A stretch of DNA of 64,000 nucleotides from Streptomyces ortus (GCF_026341275.1 NZ_JAIFZO010000002.1:4494118-4558117), one strand, 5' to 3'; counted from the first letter of the stretch, positions 17,592-25,652 are shown. Program-made: numbers and translations. The notes: generated by a model from the letters alone, not told the origin.

Positions 17592-17607
17592 TCTACAGCA
17601 CTGTAGA
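17592..17607. promoter_or_regulatory. BlaI/MecI-type operator
   Basis: The near-perfect dyad TCTACAGCACTGTAGA contains the TACAnnnnTGTA core recognised by BlaI/MecI/CopY repressors. It lies 22 nt before the BlaI-type gene and 43 nt before the divergent terD start, so it could control both. Confidence 0.7.
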
Positions 17608-17628
17608 AAATAAGGAAGGAGACAGGAC

Positions 17629-18027
17629 GTGACGGACCGACGGCAGCGTCCCCCACGGCGGGGACAGGGCGAGCTGGAGGCGCAGGTCCTGTCGGCCCTG
17701 TGCGCGGCGGAGGGGCCCGCGACGGCGGGCTGGGTGCAGGAGCGGCTGGACGGCGATCTCGCCTATACGACGGTCGTCACGATCCTGACCCGGCTGCTCG
17801 CCAAGGGCGCGGTGACGCGGGAGCGCGTCGGCCGGTCCTTCGCGTGGACCCCGGCCTCGGACGAGGCGGGCCTGGCCGCCCGCCGCATGCGCCGGGTCCT
17901 GGACGGCGAACAGGACCGGGAAGCCGTACTCGCCAGCTTCGTGACGTCCCTGGAACCGGACGACGAGCGACTCCTTCGTGACCTGCTGACCCACCCCGAC
18001 CACCCCGGCGCGGACGGTGACGGCTGA
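17629..18027 (+). CDS. BlaI/MecI/CopY family transcriptional repressor
   Basis: A 132-residue winged-helix repressor. It shows the family N-terminus (GQGELEAQVLSALCAAEGPATAGWVQERL), the recognition segment LAYTTVVTILTRLLAKGAV and the wing RERVGRSFAWTP, followed by a helical dimerisation region. BlaI-type proteins bind TACA/TGTA dyads and are released by proteolysis through BlaR-type peptidases or by metal. No BlaR/MecR gene adjoins, so the inducer is unclear. The GTG at 17629 follows AAGGAAGGAGA. The dyad at 17592-17607 suggests autoregulation and control of terD. Confidence 0.9.
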   Translation: MTDRRQRPPRRGQGELEAQVLSALCAAEGPATAGWVQERLDGDLAYTTVVTILTRLLAKGAVTRERVGRSFAWTPASDEAGLAARRMRRVLDGEQDREAVLASFVTSLEPDDERLLRDLLTHPDHPGADGDG

Positions 18028-18074
18028 GCCTCGACCTCCGCGCCGGAGCGGGCCTCATGGGTGACGGCGAGCCG

Positions 18075-19094
18075 TCAGCCCTCGTCCTCCCCCGCTTCCT
18101 CCCCCGCTTCCTCCTCCTCGCCCGAGTCCTCGTCCTCCTCGAAGAAGTCGCCCACCTCGTCCACGACCTCCGCCGCCACGAGTCCGCCGGCCACCCCGAC
18201 CGCGAGCCCCGCCGCACCCGCGGCGACCCCCGTACCGATGCCGGGGACCGACCGCTCGTGCACCTCATGCGTCTCGTGCCGGTCGTGGCCGTACGCCGCG
18301 TCGGGAACGTAGGACTCCCGGTGCTCGACCAGCTGCCGGACCCAGCCGTCGACCACGGCGTTCCAGTCCTGGTGGCCGACGCCCTCGTGGGAGACGGTGA
18401 ACCGGGTGAGCGTGTCGTCGCCCGAGGAGAGGAGGCCGCCGCGCTTGTCGGCCTCCAGGACCACCTCCATTCCGGCGGGGGCGGCGAGGAAGGTCACCTC
18501 GATCTCGTTGACCGCGTGGGCGTACGCGGGCGACGGGGTGAGTTCGAGCTCCTGGTAGAAGGGGAGCTGCTGGCCCGTGCCACCGATCCGGCCCAGTTCC
18601 AGGTCCGCGGACCTGAAGCCGAAGCCGAGCTGCCCGAACGCCTCCAGGATCGCCTCCTGCACGGGCCGGGGCGCCACGGTCAGCCGGTCCAGGTCGCCCT
18701 TGTCCCGCGCTCCCGCCACCGAGAGCTCCGTACGCAGGCCGAGGGTGATGCCCAGCTCCTGTCCGTACAGCTCGGTGACCGGGGTCTCCCACGGGAGCGT
18801 GACAACGAACGGGACGGTCCGCTCCTCGCCCTCGGCGAGCCGGAAGCCGCCGCCGACGGCGAACCGGTCGAAGACGACCCCGCCCTCGCTCTCGCTCTCG
18901 CCCTCCTCGTGTTCGGCCTCGACGCCCGCGACCAGTTCCAGCGTGATGTGCTCGATGTCGGCGTCCGAGCCGCCGCCCCTGAGCCGGATCTCGCCCGAGA
19001 GGGTGCCGCCGGGCAGGGCGGGCGCGGGGCTCAGGACCGTGTCCACCGTGGGGCCGCCCACGCCGAGGGATCCGAGCAGCCGTTTGAACACCAT
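18075..19094 (-). CDS. Spo0M-like (sporulation-control) protein with acidic tail
   Basis: A 339-residue protein of the Spo0M/arrestin-like family: VFKRLLGSLGVGGPTVDTVL at the start, tandem beta-sandwich domains (about 5-250) with the family-type VTLPWETP segment. Bacillus Spo0M is about 250 residues; here an extra C-terminal part (about 265-339) contains a Gly/Ala/Val-rich hydrophobic stretch and a very acidic Glu/Asp end. In Bacillus Spo0M affects sporulation and cell-surface processes; its role in Streptomyces is unsettled. The ATG at 19094 fits the homologous start, with AAGGAG 13 bases upstream. Confidence 0.88.
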   Translation of the reverse strand: MVFKRLLGSLGVGGPTVDTVLSPAPALPGGTLSGEIRLRGGGSDADIEHITLELVAGVEAEHEEGESESEGGVVFDRFAVGGGFRLAEGEERTVPFVVTLPWETPVTELYGQELGITLGLRTELSVAGARDKGDLDRLTVAPRPVQEAILEAFGQLGFGFRSADLELGRIGGTGQQLPFYQELELTPSPAYAHAVNEIEVTFLAAPAGMEVVLEADKRGGLLSSGDDTLTRFTVSHEGVGHQDWNAVVDGWVRQLVEHRESYVPDAAYGHDRHETHEVHERSVPGIGTGVAAGAAGLAVGVAGGLVAAEVVDEVGDFFEEDEDSGEEEEAGEEAGEDEG

Positions 19095-19322
19095 TGAGGG
19101 GTCCACTCCTTCATGTACGGGTGGTCGTGCCGGGTCGTGCTCTACTTTCATGTAGAGGTTAAGGGCGGCCCGCCGTACCGGAATCAGGTACCCCCGGCCC
19201 ACGCCCCACCTGGGAGAACGTGAGCTGCGCCACTCGTGCCCGGCACCTCTGGACTACGTACTTTGCGATTCCTTTACACTGGGGGGAACGCTTGAAGACG
19301 ACGAAGGAGCAACGGTTCCACC

Positions 19323-19400
19323 ATGGGTGAACCTCCTAGTACCAGCCGTGCCACCCCCCGCCCGCGCCACACGCGTACGGGAGCGGGGGTGGCACGGTGA
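19323..19400 (+). CDS. Possible 25-residue leader peptide upstream of the CNNM genes
   Basis: A short frame of 25 codons plus stop, rich in Pro, Arg and Thr, with consecutive Pro codons at positions 4-5 and further Pro codons at 12 and 14. Its TGA (19398-19400) overlaps the GTG start of the CNNM gene (19397-19399). AAGGAG lies at 19304-19309, 13 bases before the ATG, a longer spacer than usual. Leader peptides rich in Pro control Mg2+ transport genes in other bacteria (mgtL type). The downstream product belongs to a Mg/Co transport family. Translation is inferred, not shown. Confidence 0.4.
   Translation: MGEPPSTSRATPRPRHTRTGAGVAR
19346..19397 (+). promoter_or_regulatory. 13-bp hairpin sequestering the CNNM ribosome binding site
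   Basis: CCGTGCCACCCCC (19346-19358) pairs perfectly with GGGGGTGGCACGG (19385-19397). The right arm contains the Shine-Dalgarno bases and touches the GTG start at 19397. The left arm lies inside the leader frame, so a ribosome moving through the leader would open the hairpin and one stalled early would not. Confidence 0.6.
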
Positions 19401-20794
19401 CCGAGATCCTGCTGCTCCTGCTCGCCCTGTCGCTCACGCTCGCCTGCGCGGTGTTCGTGGCGGCCGAGTTCTCGCTGACCACCGTCGAGCGCGGTGACCT
19501 GGAGCGGGCGGCCGAAGCGGGCGAGCGGGGCGCCGACGGCGCGCTCAAGGCCGTACGGAAGCTGACGTTCCAGCTGTCCGGCGCCCAGCTCGGCATCACC
19601 GTCACCTCCCTGGTGATCGGCATGCTCGCCGAACCCTCGCTGGCCGTGCTCCTGCAGGGACCGCTCAAGGCCGTCGGCCTGGGCGGCGCGGCCTCCACGA
19701 CGGCGACCCTGCTCGGCGTGGTCATCTCCACCGTCGTCCTGATGGTCGTCGGCGAACTGGTCCCGAAGAACTGGGCGATCTCCCGCCCGCTGGCCGTCGC
19801 CAAGGTGGTCGCGGGACCGCAGCGCGCCTTCACGGCGGCCTTCGGCCCCTTCATCCGGCACCTGAACAACACCGCGAACCGGTTCGTACGACGCTTCGGC
19901 CTGGAGCCCGCCGAGGAGCTGGCCTCCGCGCGCGGCCCCGAGGAACTGGTCGCGCTGGCCCAGCACTCGGCCGCGCAGGGCGCCCTGGAGCCGGACTCCG
20001 CCGAACTGTTCGTCCGCACGCTGCACCTGGGCGAGCTGACCGCACAGAACGTGATGACACCGCGCGTCGACGTGCGGGCGCTGGAGGCGCACGCCACGGC
20101 CGCCGACGCCGCCAACCTCTCGCACGCGACCGGCCTGTCCCGCTTCCCGGTCTACCGCGACAGCCTGGACGAGGTCGTCGGCACGGTCCACATCCGGGAC
20201 GTCCTCGCCCTGGAACCGGGCCTGCGGACCGCGACCCCCGTCACCGAGCTGGCCACGGCCCCGCTCCTGGTGCCCGACAGCCTGCCCGCCGACCGGCTCT
20301 TGGAGCGCATGCGCACGGCCCGCACGATGGCCGTCGTCATCGACGAGTACGGCGGCACGGCGGGCGTCGCCACGGTGGAGGACATCGTGGAGGAGGTCGT
20401 CGGAGAGGTCCGCGACGAGCACGACCCCGTCGAGATCCCCGACCTGCTGCCCGCCCCCGCCACGGCGGACGGCCGCCCGGCCTGGGATGCGGACGGCGGC
20501 GTACGGCTGGACGAACTCGCCGCGATAGGCCTGCGCGCACCGGACGGCCCGTACGAGACGGTCGCGGGCCTCGTCGCCACCCGGCTGGCCCGCATCCCGG
20601 CCGAGGGCGATGCCCTCGACCTGGCCGGCTGGCGGCTCGACGTCCTCGCCGTGGAGCACCACCGTGCCGACCGCGTCCGTATCACCGGACCGGCCGACGA
20701 GCCGGGCGGCGATCACGACGGCGGGGGCGACGACGGTCACGACGGCGATCACGACGGTGAACCGGTCGGTCAGAGCGCGCGGGAGTCACGATGA
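19397..20794 (+). CDS. CNNM/CorC (hemolysin C) family transporter, first of pair
   Basis: A 465-residue membrane protein. The N-terminal DUF21/CNNM domain (about 1-190) has three to four membrane helices and the family motif GELVPKNWAI. Two CBS domains follow (about 205-340, with MTPRVDV and VIDEYGGTAGVATVEDIVEE). A CorC_HlyC domain lies at about 360-435. The end is a tail rich in Asp, His and Gly (about 436-457) that could bind divalent metal. CNNM/CorC proteins export or control Mg2+ and Co2+; CBS domains often bind adenine nucleotides with Mg2+. The GTG start lies within a strong hairpin and overlaps a possible leader peptide. The second CNNM gene overlaps by four bases. Confidence 0.92.
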   Translation: MTEILLLLLALSLTLACAVFVAAEFSLTTVERGDLERAAEAGERGADGALKAVRKLTFQLSGAQLGITVTSLVIGMLAEPSLAVLLQGPLKAVGLGGAASTTATLLGVVISTVVLMVVGELVPKNWAISRPLAVAKVVAGPQRAFTAAFGPFIRHLNNTANRFVRRFGLEPAEELASARGPEELVALAQHSAAQGALEPDSAELFVRTLHLGELTAQNVMTPRVDVRALEAHATAADAANLSHATGLSRFPVYRDSLDEVVGTVHIRDVLALEPGLRTATPVTELATAPLLVPDSLPADRLLERMRTARTMAVVIDEYGGTAGVATVEDIVEEVVGEVRDEHDPVEIPDLLPAPATADGRPAWDADGGVRLDELAAIGLRAPDGPYETVAGLVATRLARIPAEGDALDLAGWRLDVLAVEHHRADRVRITGPADEPGGDHDGGGDDGHDGDHDGEPVGQSARESR

Positions 20795-21822
20795 GTACAT
20801 CCACCACCATCCAACTGCTCATCGGCGCCCTGACCCTGCTGACCAACGCGTTCTTCGTCGGCGCCGAGTTCGCCCTGATCTCCGTACGCCGCAGCCAGAT
20901 CGAGCCGCTGGCCCAGGCGGGCAACAAGCGGGCCCGGATGACCCTGTGGGGTCTGCGGCACATCTCGGCGATGATGGCGACCGCCCAGCTCGGCATCACC
21001 GTCTCGTCGCTGGTGCTGGGCGCGGTCGCCGAACCGGCCATCGCGCATCTGCTGGAGCCCGCCTTCGAGGCGGCGCACATCCCGCACGGCCTGGTGCACC
21101 CGATCGCGTTCGTGATCGCGCTCACCGTGGCGACGTATCTGCACATGCTGTTCGGCGAGATGGTGCCGAAGAACGTCGCGCTCGCCGCGCCCGCGCAGAC
21201 CGCGCTGCTCCTCGGCCCGGCGCTGGTGGCCCTCACCCGGGCCCTGCGGCCGTTCGTCTTCGGCATCAACGCCTTCGCCAACGCCCTGCTCAAGCTCCTG
21301 CGCGTGGAGGCCAAGGACGAGGTGGAGTCGGCGTTCACGGACGACCAGCTCGCCCGGATGGTCGTCGACTCCAGCGAGGCCGGGCTCCTGACGGCCGCCG
21401 ACGGCGAACGGCTGCGCGACGCCCTGGAGCTGGGCACCCGCCCGGTCGGCGAGATCCTCGTCCCGGCCCAGCGGATGCGTACGGTCGACGACACCGTCAC
21501 CCCGGCGCGGCTGGAACGGGCGGCGGCCGAGGCCGGCTTCTCCCGGCTCCCGGTGACCGGCGGGGACGGCACGCTGCTCGGTTACCTCCACATCAAGGAC
21601 ACCCTCGGCGTCGTCGACCGTGACCGGCCGTTCCCCCGGAGCGCCCTGCACCCGGTGACGCGAGTCCGCATCGACACCCCGCTCGACGACACGCTCACCG
21701 CGCTGCGGGCCACGGGCAGTCACCTCGCGGCGGTCACCGGCGAGGCGGGCAAGGTCCTCGGCTTCGTCACCATGGAGGACGTCCTGTCGGAGCTGGTCGG
21801 ACCGTCCCCCGCGGGGGTCTGA
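20791..21822 (+). CDS. CNNM/CorC family transporter, second of pair
   Basis: A 343-residue paralogue of the preceding protein. It has a DUF21 membrane domain (about 1-185; VGAEFALISVRRSQIEPLAQ, FGEMVPKNVALA) and two CBS domains (about 205-340; LPVTGGDGTLLGYLHIKDTL, VLGFVTMEDVLSELVG). It lacks the C-terminal CorC_HlyC domain and the Asp/His tail, so the two proteins differ in regulatory equipment and may form a heterodimer. ATG 20791 overlaps the stop of the first gene (ATGA), so the pair is translationally coupled and shares the leader control proposed upstream. Confidence 0.92.
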   Translation: MSTSTTIQLLIGALTLLTNAFFVGAEFALISVRRSQIEPLAQAGNKRARMTLWGLRHISAMMATAQLGITVSSLVLGAVAEPAIAHLLEPAFEAAHIPHGLVHPIAFVIALTVATYLHMLFGEMVPKNVALAAPAQTALLLGPALVALTRALRPFVFGINAFANALLKLLRVEAKDEVESAFTDDQLARMVVDSSEAGLLTAADGERLRDALELGTRPVGEILVPAQRMRTVDDTVTPARLERAAAEAGFSRLPVTGGDGTLLGYLHIKDTLGVVDRDRPFPRSALHPVTRVRIDTPLDDTLTALRATGSHLAAVTGEAGKVLGFVTMEDVLSELVGPSPAGV

Positions 21823-21884
21823 CCGGTACGGCGGGTGTCCCGCCCGGAAGCCCGGCGGGACATCCGCCGCCGGGCACCGGGGGG

Positions 21885-22523
21885 TCACCGCAGCGGTCTG
21901 CGGATCCAGACCTCCCGGGCCACCGAGTCCGGGCCGGGACCGGCGCCGTAGGAGAGGTCCAGGGCGGTGTGCGGCCCGAGGAGACCGAATCTCGACCATC
22001 CCCAGGCGCGGAACGCCTCCGCCGCGGCACCCGGCGTCCCGGCGCCTCCGACGGGCCCGTCCCCGTCCCCGTCGCCGTCGGAGTGGCCGTCGGAGTGGCG
22101 CTCCGTGGCCGCGACGACCAGGTCGGCGTCGAGCCGGCTCAGCAGCCGTTCGACCAGGCGGGTGGCGATGCCGTGGCGGCGGTGGGCCGGCACCACCATC
22201 AGTTCGGCGAGCACGAACGTACGGCCCGAGGCGGTGAGTTCCTCGATGTCCGTGGGCAGTTCCCCTTGGAAGTCCGACCAGAACTCGCCGGTACGCGGCA
22301 CCCGGAACCCGTACGCGCAGCCGACCGTCCCGGCCGTGTCGGCGACCATCATGTCGAAGCCGGTGTGCTGCACATGCTGTTCGAGCCGGTGCAGGAAACC
22401 CCGGCGGTCTCGGTATTCCGCCCCTGCCGCACCCCGGTACGCGCTGACGTACACGTCCGCGACGGCGTCCCGCTGCTGCTCCGCCTGCCACCGGGACAGT
22501 CTGCGCAAGTACACCTCTGCCAT
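21885..22523 (-). CDS. GNAT family N-acetyltransferase
   Basis: A 212-residue GNAT enzyme. Motif A is clear: LAELMVVPAHRRHGIATRLVERLL (about residues 105-128), the pyrophosphate-binding R-R-H-G-I-A turn. A Ser/Asp/Gly/His low-complexity insert (about 141-160, encoded near 22048-22102) sits between motif A and the C-terminal motif B region (AFRAWGWSRFG), where a short loop is normal. The substrate is unknown. ATG at 22523. It is convergent with the CNNM genes. Confidence 0.85.
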   Translation of the reverse strand: MAEVYLRRLSRWQAEQQRDAVADVYVSAYRGAAGAEYRDRRGFLHRLEQHVQHTGFDMMVADTAGTVGCAYGFRVPRTGEFWSDFQGELPTDIEELTASGRTFVLAELMVVPAHRRHGIATRLVERLLSRLDADLVVAATERHSDGHSDGDGDGDGPVGGAGTPGAAAEAFRAWGWSRFGLLGPHTALDLSYGAGPGPDSVAREVWIRRPLR

Positions 22524-23129
22524 ACGGGCCTCCCCCCGGCCGCGGGACGGGTGTCCCCGGACTCGGCATCATCCCGGCAGGAGCCGCCGCGGTAAACGGT
22601 GCCTTCGCAATGTGCGGTGATGCGCCGTCATATCGGGGAGCCTCGTCGGCCCTTCGCGTGGCCGTGGACGGGGTCGCCCGACGGATGACGGTTCACAGGG
22701 CTGTGCAGGGCCGCCGGTCTCGCTTACGCTCGGAACAGAATGCTGAGCGAGGCTCACCTGACCGCGTGGTCAGGACCCGAGCCCGCCGATGACGACGAAG
22801 CCGTGGTCCACGGCTTCCCTCGCGCCCCCGGCCCCCGGGTGCACCAGTCCCTGATTCCCGGTGCCAGGACGAGGCGATCGAGCACTCCGGGCGAGCTCCG
22901 GCTCCCCTTCCCGCCGCTTCCCTTTGCGAGCGGGACCCTGTCCACATGTCCCTTGCGGACCCGACGGCGGTGCACTCCCGCGTGCCGCCGCGGCCCCGAC
23001 GAGGGATTTCAAGCCCTGCAACCGCTGCCGGGGGGCGGCGCGAAAGGGCGGTGCGGTCGCCGCCGGTGGGCACGACACCGGCGGCGACCGTCACACCACG
23101 GGCGGGCACCGGAGACATGACACAGGTTC
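22524..23129. other. Gene-free interval
   Basis: About 600 bases between the GNAT gene and the stop of the zinc-ribbon gene, with both genes on the minus strand. Open frames on either strand show no recognisable product, consistent codon bias or ribosome binding site. No strong hairpin was identified. Confidence 0.55.
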
Positions 23130-24047
23130 TCAGCCGATGCAGAGCACCAGCAGGCAGAGTTGCGACGGCGACGTCGCCGACGGCGAGGGGCTCGCCGGTG
23201 ACGTGGCCGGGTCCGACCCGCCCGTACCGCCGGAACCGTTCGTCCCGTCGGTGCCGGCCGGTGCGGACGGCTGCGGTGCCGTGCCGCCGGACGTGTCCTC
23301 GGACGAGGACGACGAGGACGACGACGCGGCCGAGGAGGAGTCCGCGGACGAGCCCGAGGCTGCGCTTCGTGACCGCCGGCCGGACGCCGACGCCGTGTCC
23401 GACGCGGGCGCGTCGGGCCGGGAGCCCTGCGGGGCGACGGAGGACGGGGCGACGGGACCGCGCTCGGCCGACCGGCCGCTCGCGGGCGACCGTGTGGACG
23501 CGTCCGCCGAGGGCCGACCGGCGTCGGGCCGTGTCGAGGGGGGACGCGTGTACCGCGTCTTCTCCTCCTGCGCGGAGCCCGCGTTCGTCCCCGCGTTCGT
23601 CCTCGTATTCGCGCCCGGGCCCGCCGCGTCCGGAGCCGACGCGGCCTCCGCCCGGTCGGCCGAGAGCCGGTCCATGGCGGTGAAGGTCAGACCGCCCCCG
23701 ACGAGCGCGACGGCGGTCGCGACGACGGCCCGGCGCTGGTTCTTCTTCCACCGGGCGCGCTGACGGCGGCGTGCGGCCCGCCCCTGGGGCGCGGGCGTCG
23801 CTCCAGGGAAGCCCTCGTGGTCGTATGCGCCCTCGCCCTCGGTGTCGCCGTCGTACGTGCCGTGGCTCGGCGAGTCGGAGAGGTCCGGCACCTGGGCCGC
23901 CGGTGTGGTCGCGGCGGCCAGGGTGACCCGGGGCTGGACGGGAGGGCGGCTGACGGTGACCGGGGCGATGTCGGGGGCGTAGGCGCCGCATCCGGGGCAC
24001 ACCAGGGCGCCGTTGAGATGCCGGCGGCACGAGGAGCAGTAGTCCAT
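23130..24047 (-). CDS. SCO2400-family zinc-ribbon membrane protein
   Basis: A 305-residue protein. It starts with a zinc ribbon of two CxxC knuckles (MDYCSSCRRHLNGALVCPGC), has a basic segment before one membrane span (about 125-150, AVVATAVALVGGGLTFTAMD), and then a long disordered Ser/Pro/Ala/Gly-rich exterior with a run of Ser. The N-terminus matches what I recall of the Streptomyces SCO2400 family; function is unknown. The ribbon lies inside the cell and the tail outside, so it could link cytoplasmic metal or protein binding to the envelope. The ATG at 24047 is chosen because conservation starts at MDYCSSC. Confidence 0.8.
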   Translation of the reverse strand: MDYCSSCRRHLNGALVCPGCGAYAPDIAPVTVSRPPVQPRVTLAAATTPAAQVPDLSDSPSHGTYDGDTEGEGAYDHEGFPGATPAPQGRAARRRQRARWKKNQRRAVVATAVALVGGGLTFTAMDRLSADRAEAASAPDAAGPGANTRTNAGTNAGSAQEEKTRYTRPPSTRPDAGRPSADASTRSPASGRSAERGPVAPSSVAPQGSRPDAPASDTASASGRRSRSAASGSSADSSSAASSSSSSSSEDTSGGTAPQPSAPAGTDGTNGSGGTGGSDPATSPASPSPSATSPSQLCLLVLCIG

Positions 24048-24255
24048 CAGCGTCTTCCTGAGTTGACTGTCGCCGCCCCTCCGGTTCCCTGCCCGGTCAT
24101 GGTCGTACGTGGGTACGTGGGGTCGAACGCCAGCCACGCTAACGACGCCGCCCAGGCACTGTGTGCAGCCTGTGTGACGCTCCTGCGCGGATTCACCGGG
24201 GGCCCGAGGGCATTGCCGCGCGCATCAGGACATTCGCGCCCGGGCGAGGCCGGGT

Positions 24256-24603
24256 TCAGGACGTCTTGGGGCCGTCCGCCGCCGTCCGGCCCGCCGCGCG
24301 GCGGTACTCGTCGTTGATCCGCTGCGCTTCCTCGAGCTGGTCCTCAAGGATCACGATGCGGCAGGCGGCCTCGACCGGGGTGCCCCGGTCGACCAGCTCG
24401 CGCGCGCGGGCGGCGATCCGGAGCTGGTAGCGGGAGTAGCGCCGGTGTCCGCCTTCGGAGCGCAGCGGAGTGATCAGCCTGGCCTCCCCGATGGCCCGGA
24501 GGAAACCGGGAGTGGTGCCGAGCATCTCGGCGGCCCGGCCCATCGTGTACGCGGGGTAGTCGTCGTCTTCCAGTCGATCGCCCAGCGGATTCTCTGCTGT
24601 CAT
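24256..24603 (-). CDS. MerR-type HTH transcriptional regulator
   Basis: A 115-residue regulator. It has a MerR winged helix (YTMGRAAEMLGTTPGFLRAI, then SEGGHRRYSRYQLRIAARAREL) and a short coiled coil (ILEDQLEEAQRINDEYRRA), but no metal-binding cysteines or ligand-binding domain. Small MerR proteins of this kind act as dimeric repressors or activators. The ATG at 24603 is preceded by GAGGTG. A 32-bp perfect palindrome lies 25 bases upstream of the start, a natural candidate operator. Confidence 0.88.
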   Translation of the reverse strand: MTAENPLGDRLEDDDYPAYTMGRAAEMLGTTPGFLRAIGEARLITPLRSEGGHRRYSRYQLRIAARARELVDRGTPVEAACRIVILEDQLEEAQRINDEYRRAAGRTAADGPKTS

Positions 24604-24628
24604 GTCACCTCGTTCTGCAACGCGTCGA

Positions 24629-24660
24629 GGGGCCCTGGTGCCGTACGGCACCAGGGCCCC
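24629..24660. promoter_or_regulatory. 32-bp perfect palindrome upstream of the MerR-type gene
   Basis: Left arm GGGGCCCTGGTGCC (24629-24642), centre GTAC, right arm GGCACCAGGGCCCC (24647-24660); every base is symmetric. It could be a MerR operator or, as RNA, a leader hairpin for the leftward transcript. Confidence 0.7.
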
Positions 24661-25188
24661 GAAGGAAATTGAACACCATCTGCCGGCGCTACTGACGCGC
24701 CGACCTTCTGTTTCCGTCACCCGGCCCGGGAGAGGGCAGGGAGTACGGGGACCGTGGTTGCGTGACCGGGGACCACCTTCCAATCCGGGGTCTGGCTGGC
24801 CCTGCCGAACGTTCTCGGCGGGGCGATCCTGATGGCGTCTGCTCCTTCCGTCCTTTCTCCAAATCCATTGGTGGTACTGGTGGCGGCTCCTCGACCCGCG
24901 AGCCACCCAGCGCGGTCGTCAGTCCCGTCACCGTCCTGCGAAACACCTGGCTTCGGAACTCCACAACCGCTCTGAACTGCGTACTTCTCGTACTTCGACT
25001 TGTACTGCGACCCGCCAGTTCGTGTCTGGGGGACTTGCTCGACCTCGTCTACGAGAGAAACCTTAGCCACGTGCACGCCCAATGTCTACTCTCGCCAAGG
25101 TAGATTTTTGGCGGCATGAATCCCAGGTATCTTGGTGTCAGCCCCACGGGAGGTGGGTAGGTGCGACCGCTGGATAGAATCGGCTCTC
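24661..25188. other. Interval with atypical lower-GC composition, no firm gene
   Basis: The stretch is less GC-rich than its neighbours. A minus-strand frame at 24717-25082 (121 codons, Lys and Thr rich, GGCGTGCACGTG at its start) shows no family resemblance and lacks the usual third-position G/C bias. The interval could be a long leader of the MerR-type gene, a non-coding RNA or a decayed gene. No known RNA family was recognised. Confidence 0.4.
25175..25180 (+). promoter_or_regulatory. Possible -10 element for a leaderless transcript
   Basis: TAGAAT ends nine bases before the ATG at 25189, the spacing expected if transcription starts at or next to the A of the start codon. No Shine-Dalgarno precedes that ATG. 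A matching -35 is not obvious. Confidence 0.45.
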
Positions 25189-25617
25189 ATGTCGAACCCT
25201 GACGAACTGCTCGTCGGTATCTCAGCCCTGGTGGAGTCCGGGCAGAGCAATCGGATGTCGCTGACCGTGGTCGCCGGTGGTGCTGTCATCACCGGCAGAC
25301 TGGCTCCCGAAGCCGTGTGGCGGGAGCGGGTCTCGGAGGTGCTGAAGGACTCGGACCATCTGGGTCCGTTCTCCGGCATCTTCCTCGCGGACCGGCCACA
25401 GGACCGTGCCGACCGGACAGACCGAGCCGATCATGCCGACCACGCCGACCGTGACGATCACCCGGACCGTGCCAAGGCGCCCACGCATCTGCACTTCCAT
25501 CTGGCCCGCATCCTGCAGGGCAACGTCGGCATTCCCGAGACCGGCGGGATGTACCGCGTCGCGATCACGGACGTCAGCGCCTGGACCGTGGGCGACTTCA
25601 GCTACTCCGACCACTGA
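25189..25617 (+). CDS. GvpU-like conserved protein with charged repeat insert
   Basis: A 142-residue protein. The segment MSLTVVAGGAVITGRLAP and the later HLHFHLARILQGNVGIPETG resemble the gas-vesicle accessory family GvpU by recollection; no other gas-vesicle gene is in the window. A repetitive insert of Asp-Arg-Ala-Asp type (about residues 70-95) is encoded by a tandemly duplicated stretch at about 25405-25470. The ATG at 25189 is chosen because it starts the conserved region; a -10-like TAGAAT nine bases upstream suggests a leaderless mRNA. It is convergent with the SCO5918-family gene, and a strong terminator lies between them. Confidence 0.6.
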   Translation: MSNPDELLVGISALVESGQSNRMSLTVVAGGAVITGRLAPEAVWRERVSEVLKDSDHLGPFSGIFLADRPQDRADRTDRADHADHADRDDHPDRAKAPTHLHFHLARILQGNVGIPETGGMYRVAITDVSAWTVGDFSYSDH

Positions 25618-25652
25618 GCCGCGGGTACCCGCCGTACCCGCCCACCCATGAC

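Noticed and set aside
22740..23120. 126-codon plus-strand open frame
   Set aside because: No ribosome binding site, no recognisable domain, and Pro/Arg-rich composition typical of non-coding high-GC DNA.
24717..25082. 121-codon Lys/Thr-rich minus-strand open frame
   Set aside because: No family resemblance and poor third-position G/C. Kept only as part of an unassigned interval.
25189..25617. Gas-vesicle cluster
   Set aside because: Only one GvpU-like gene is seen; no gvpA, gvpF or gvpN type gene in the window.
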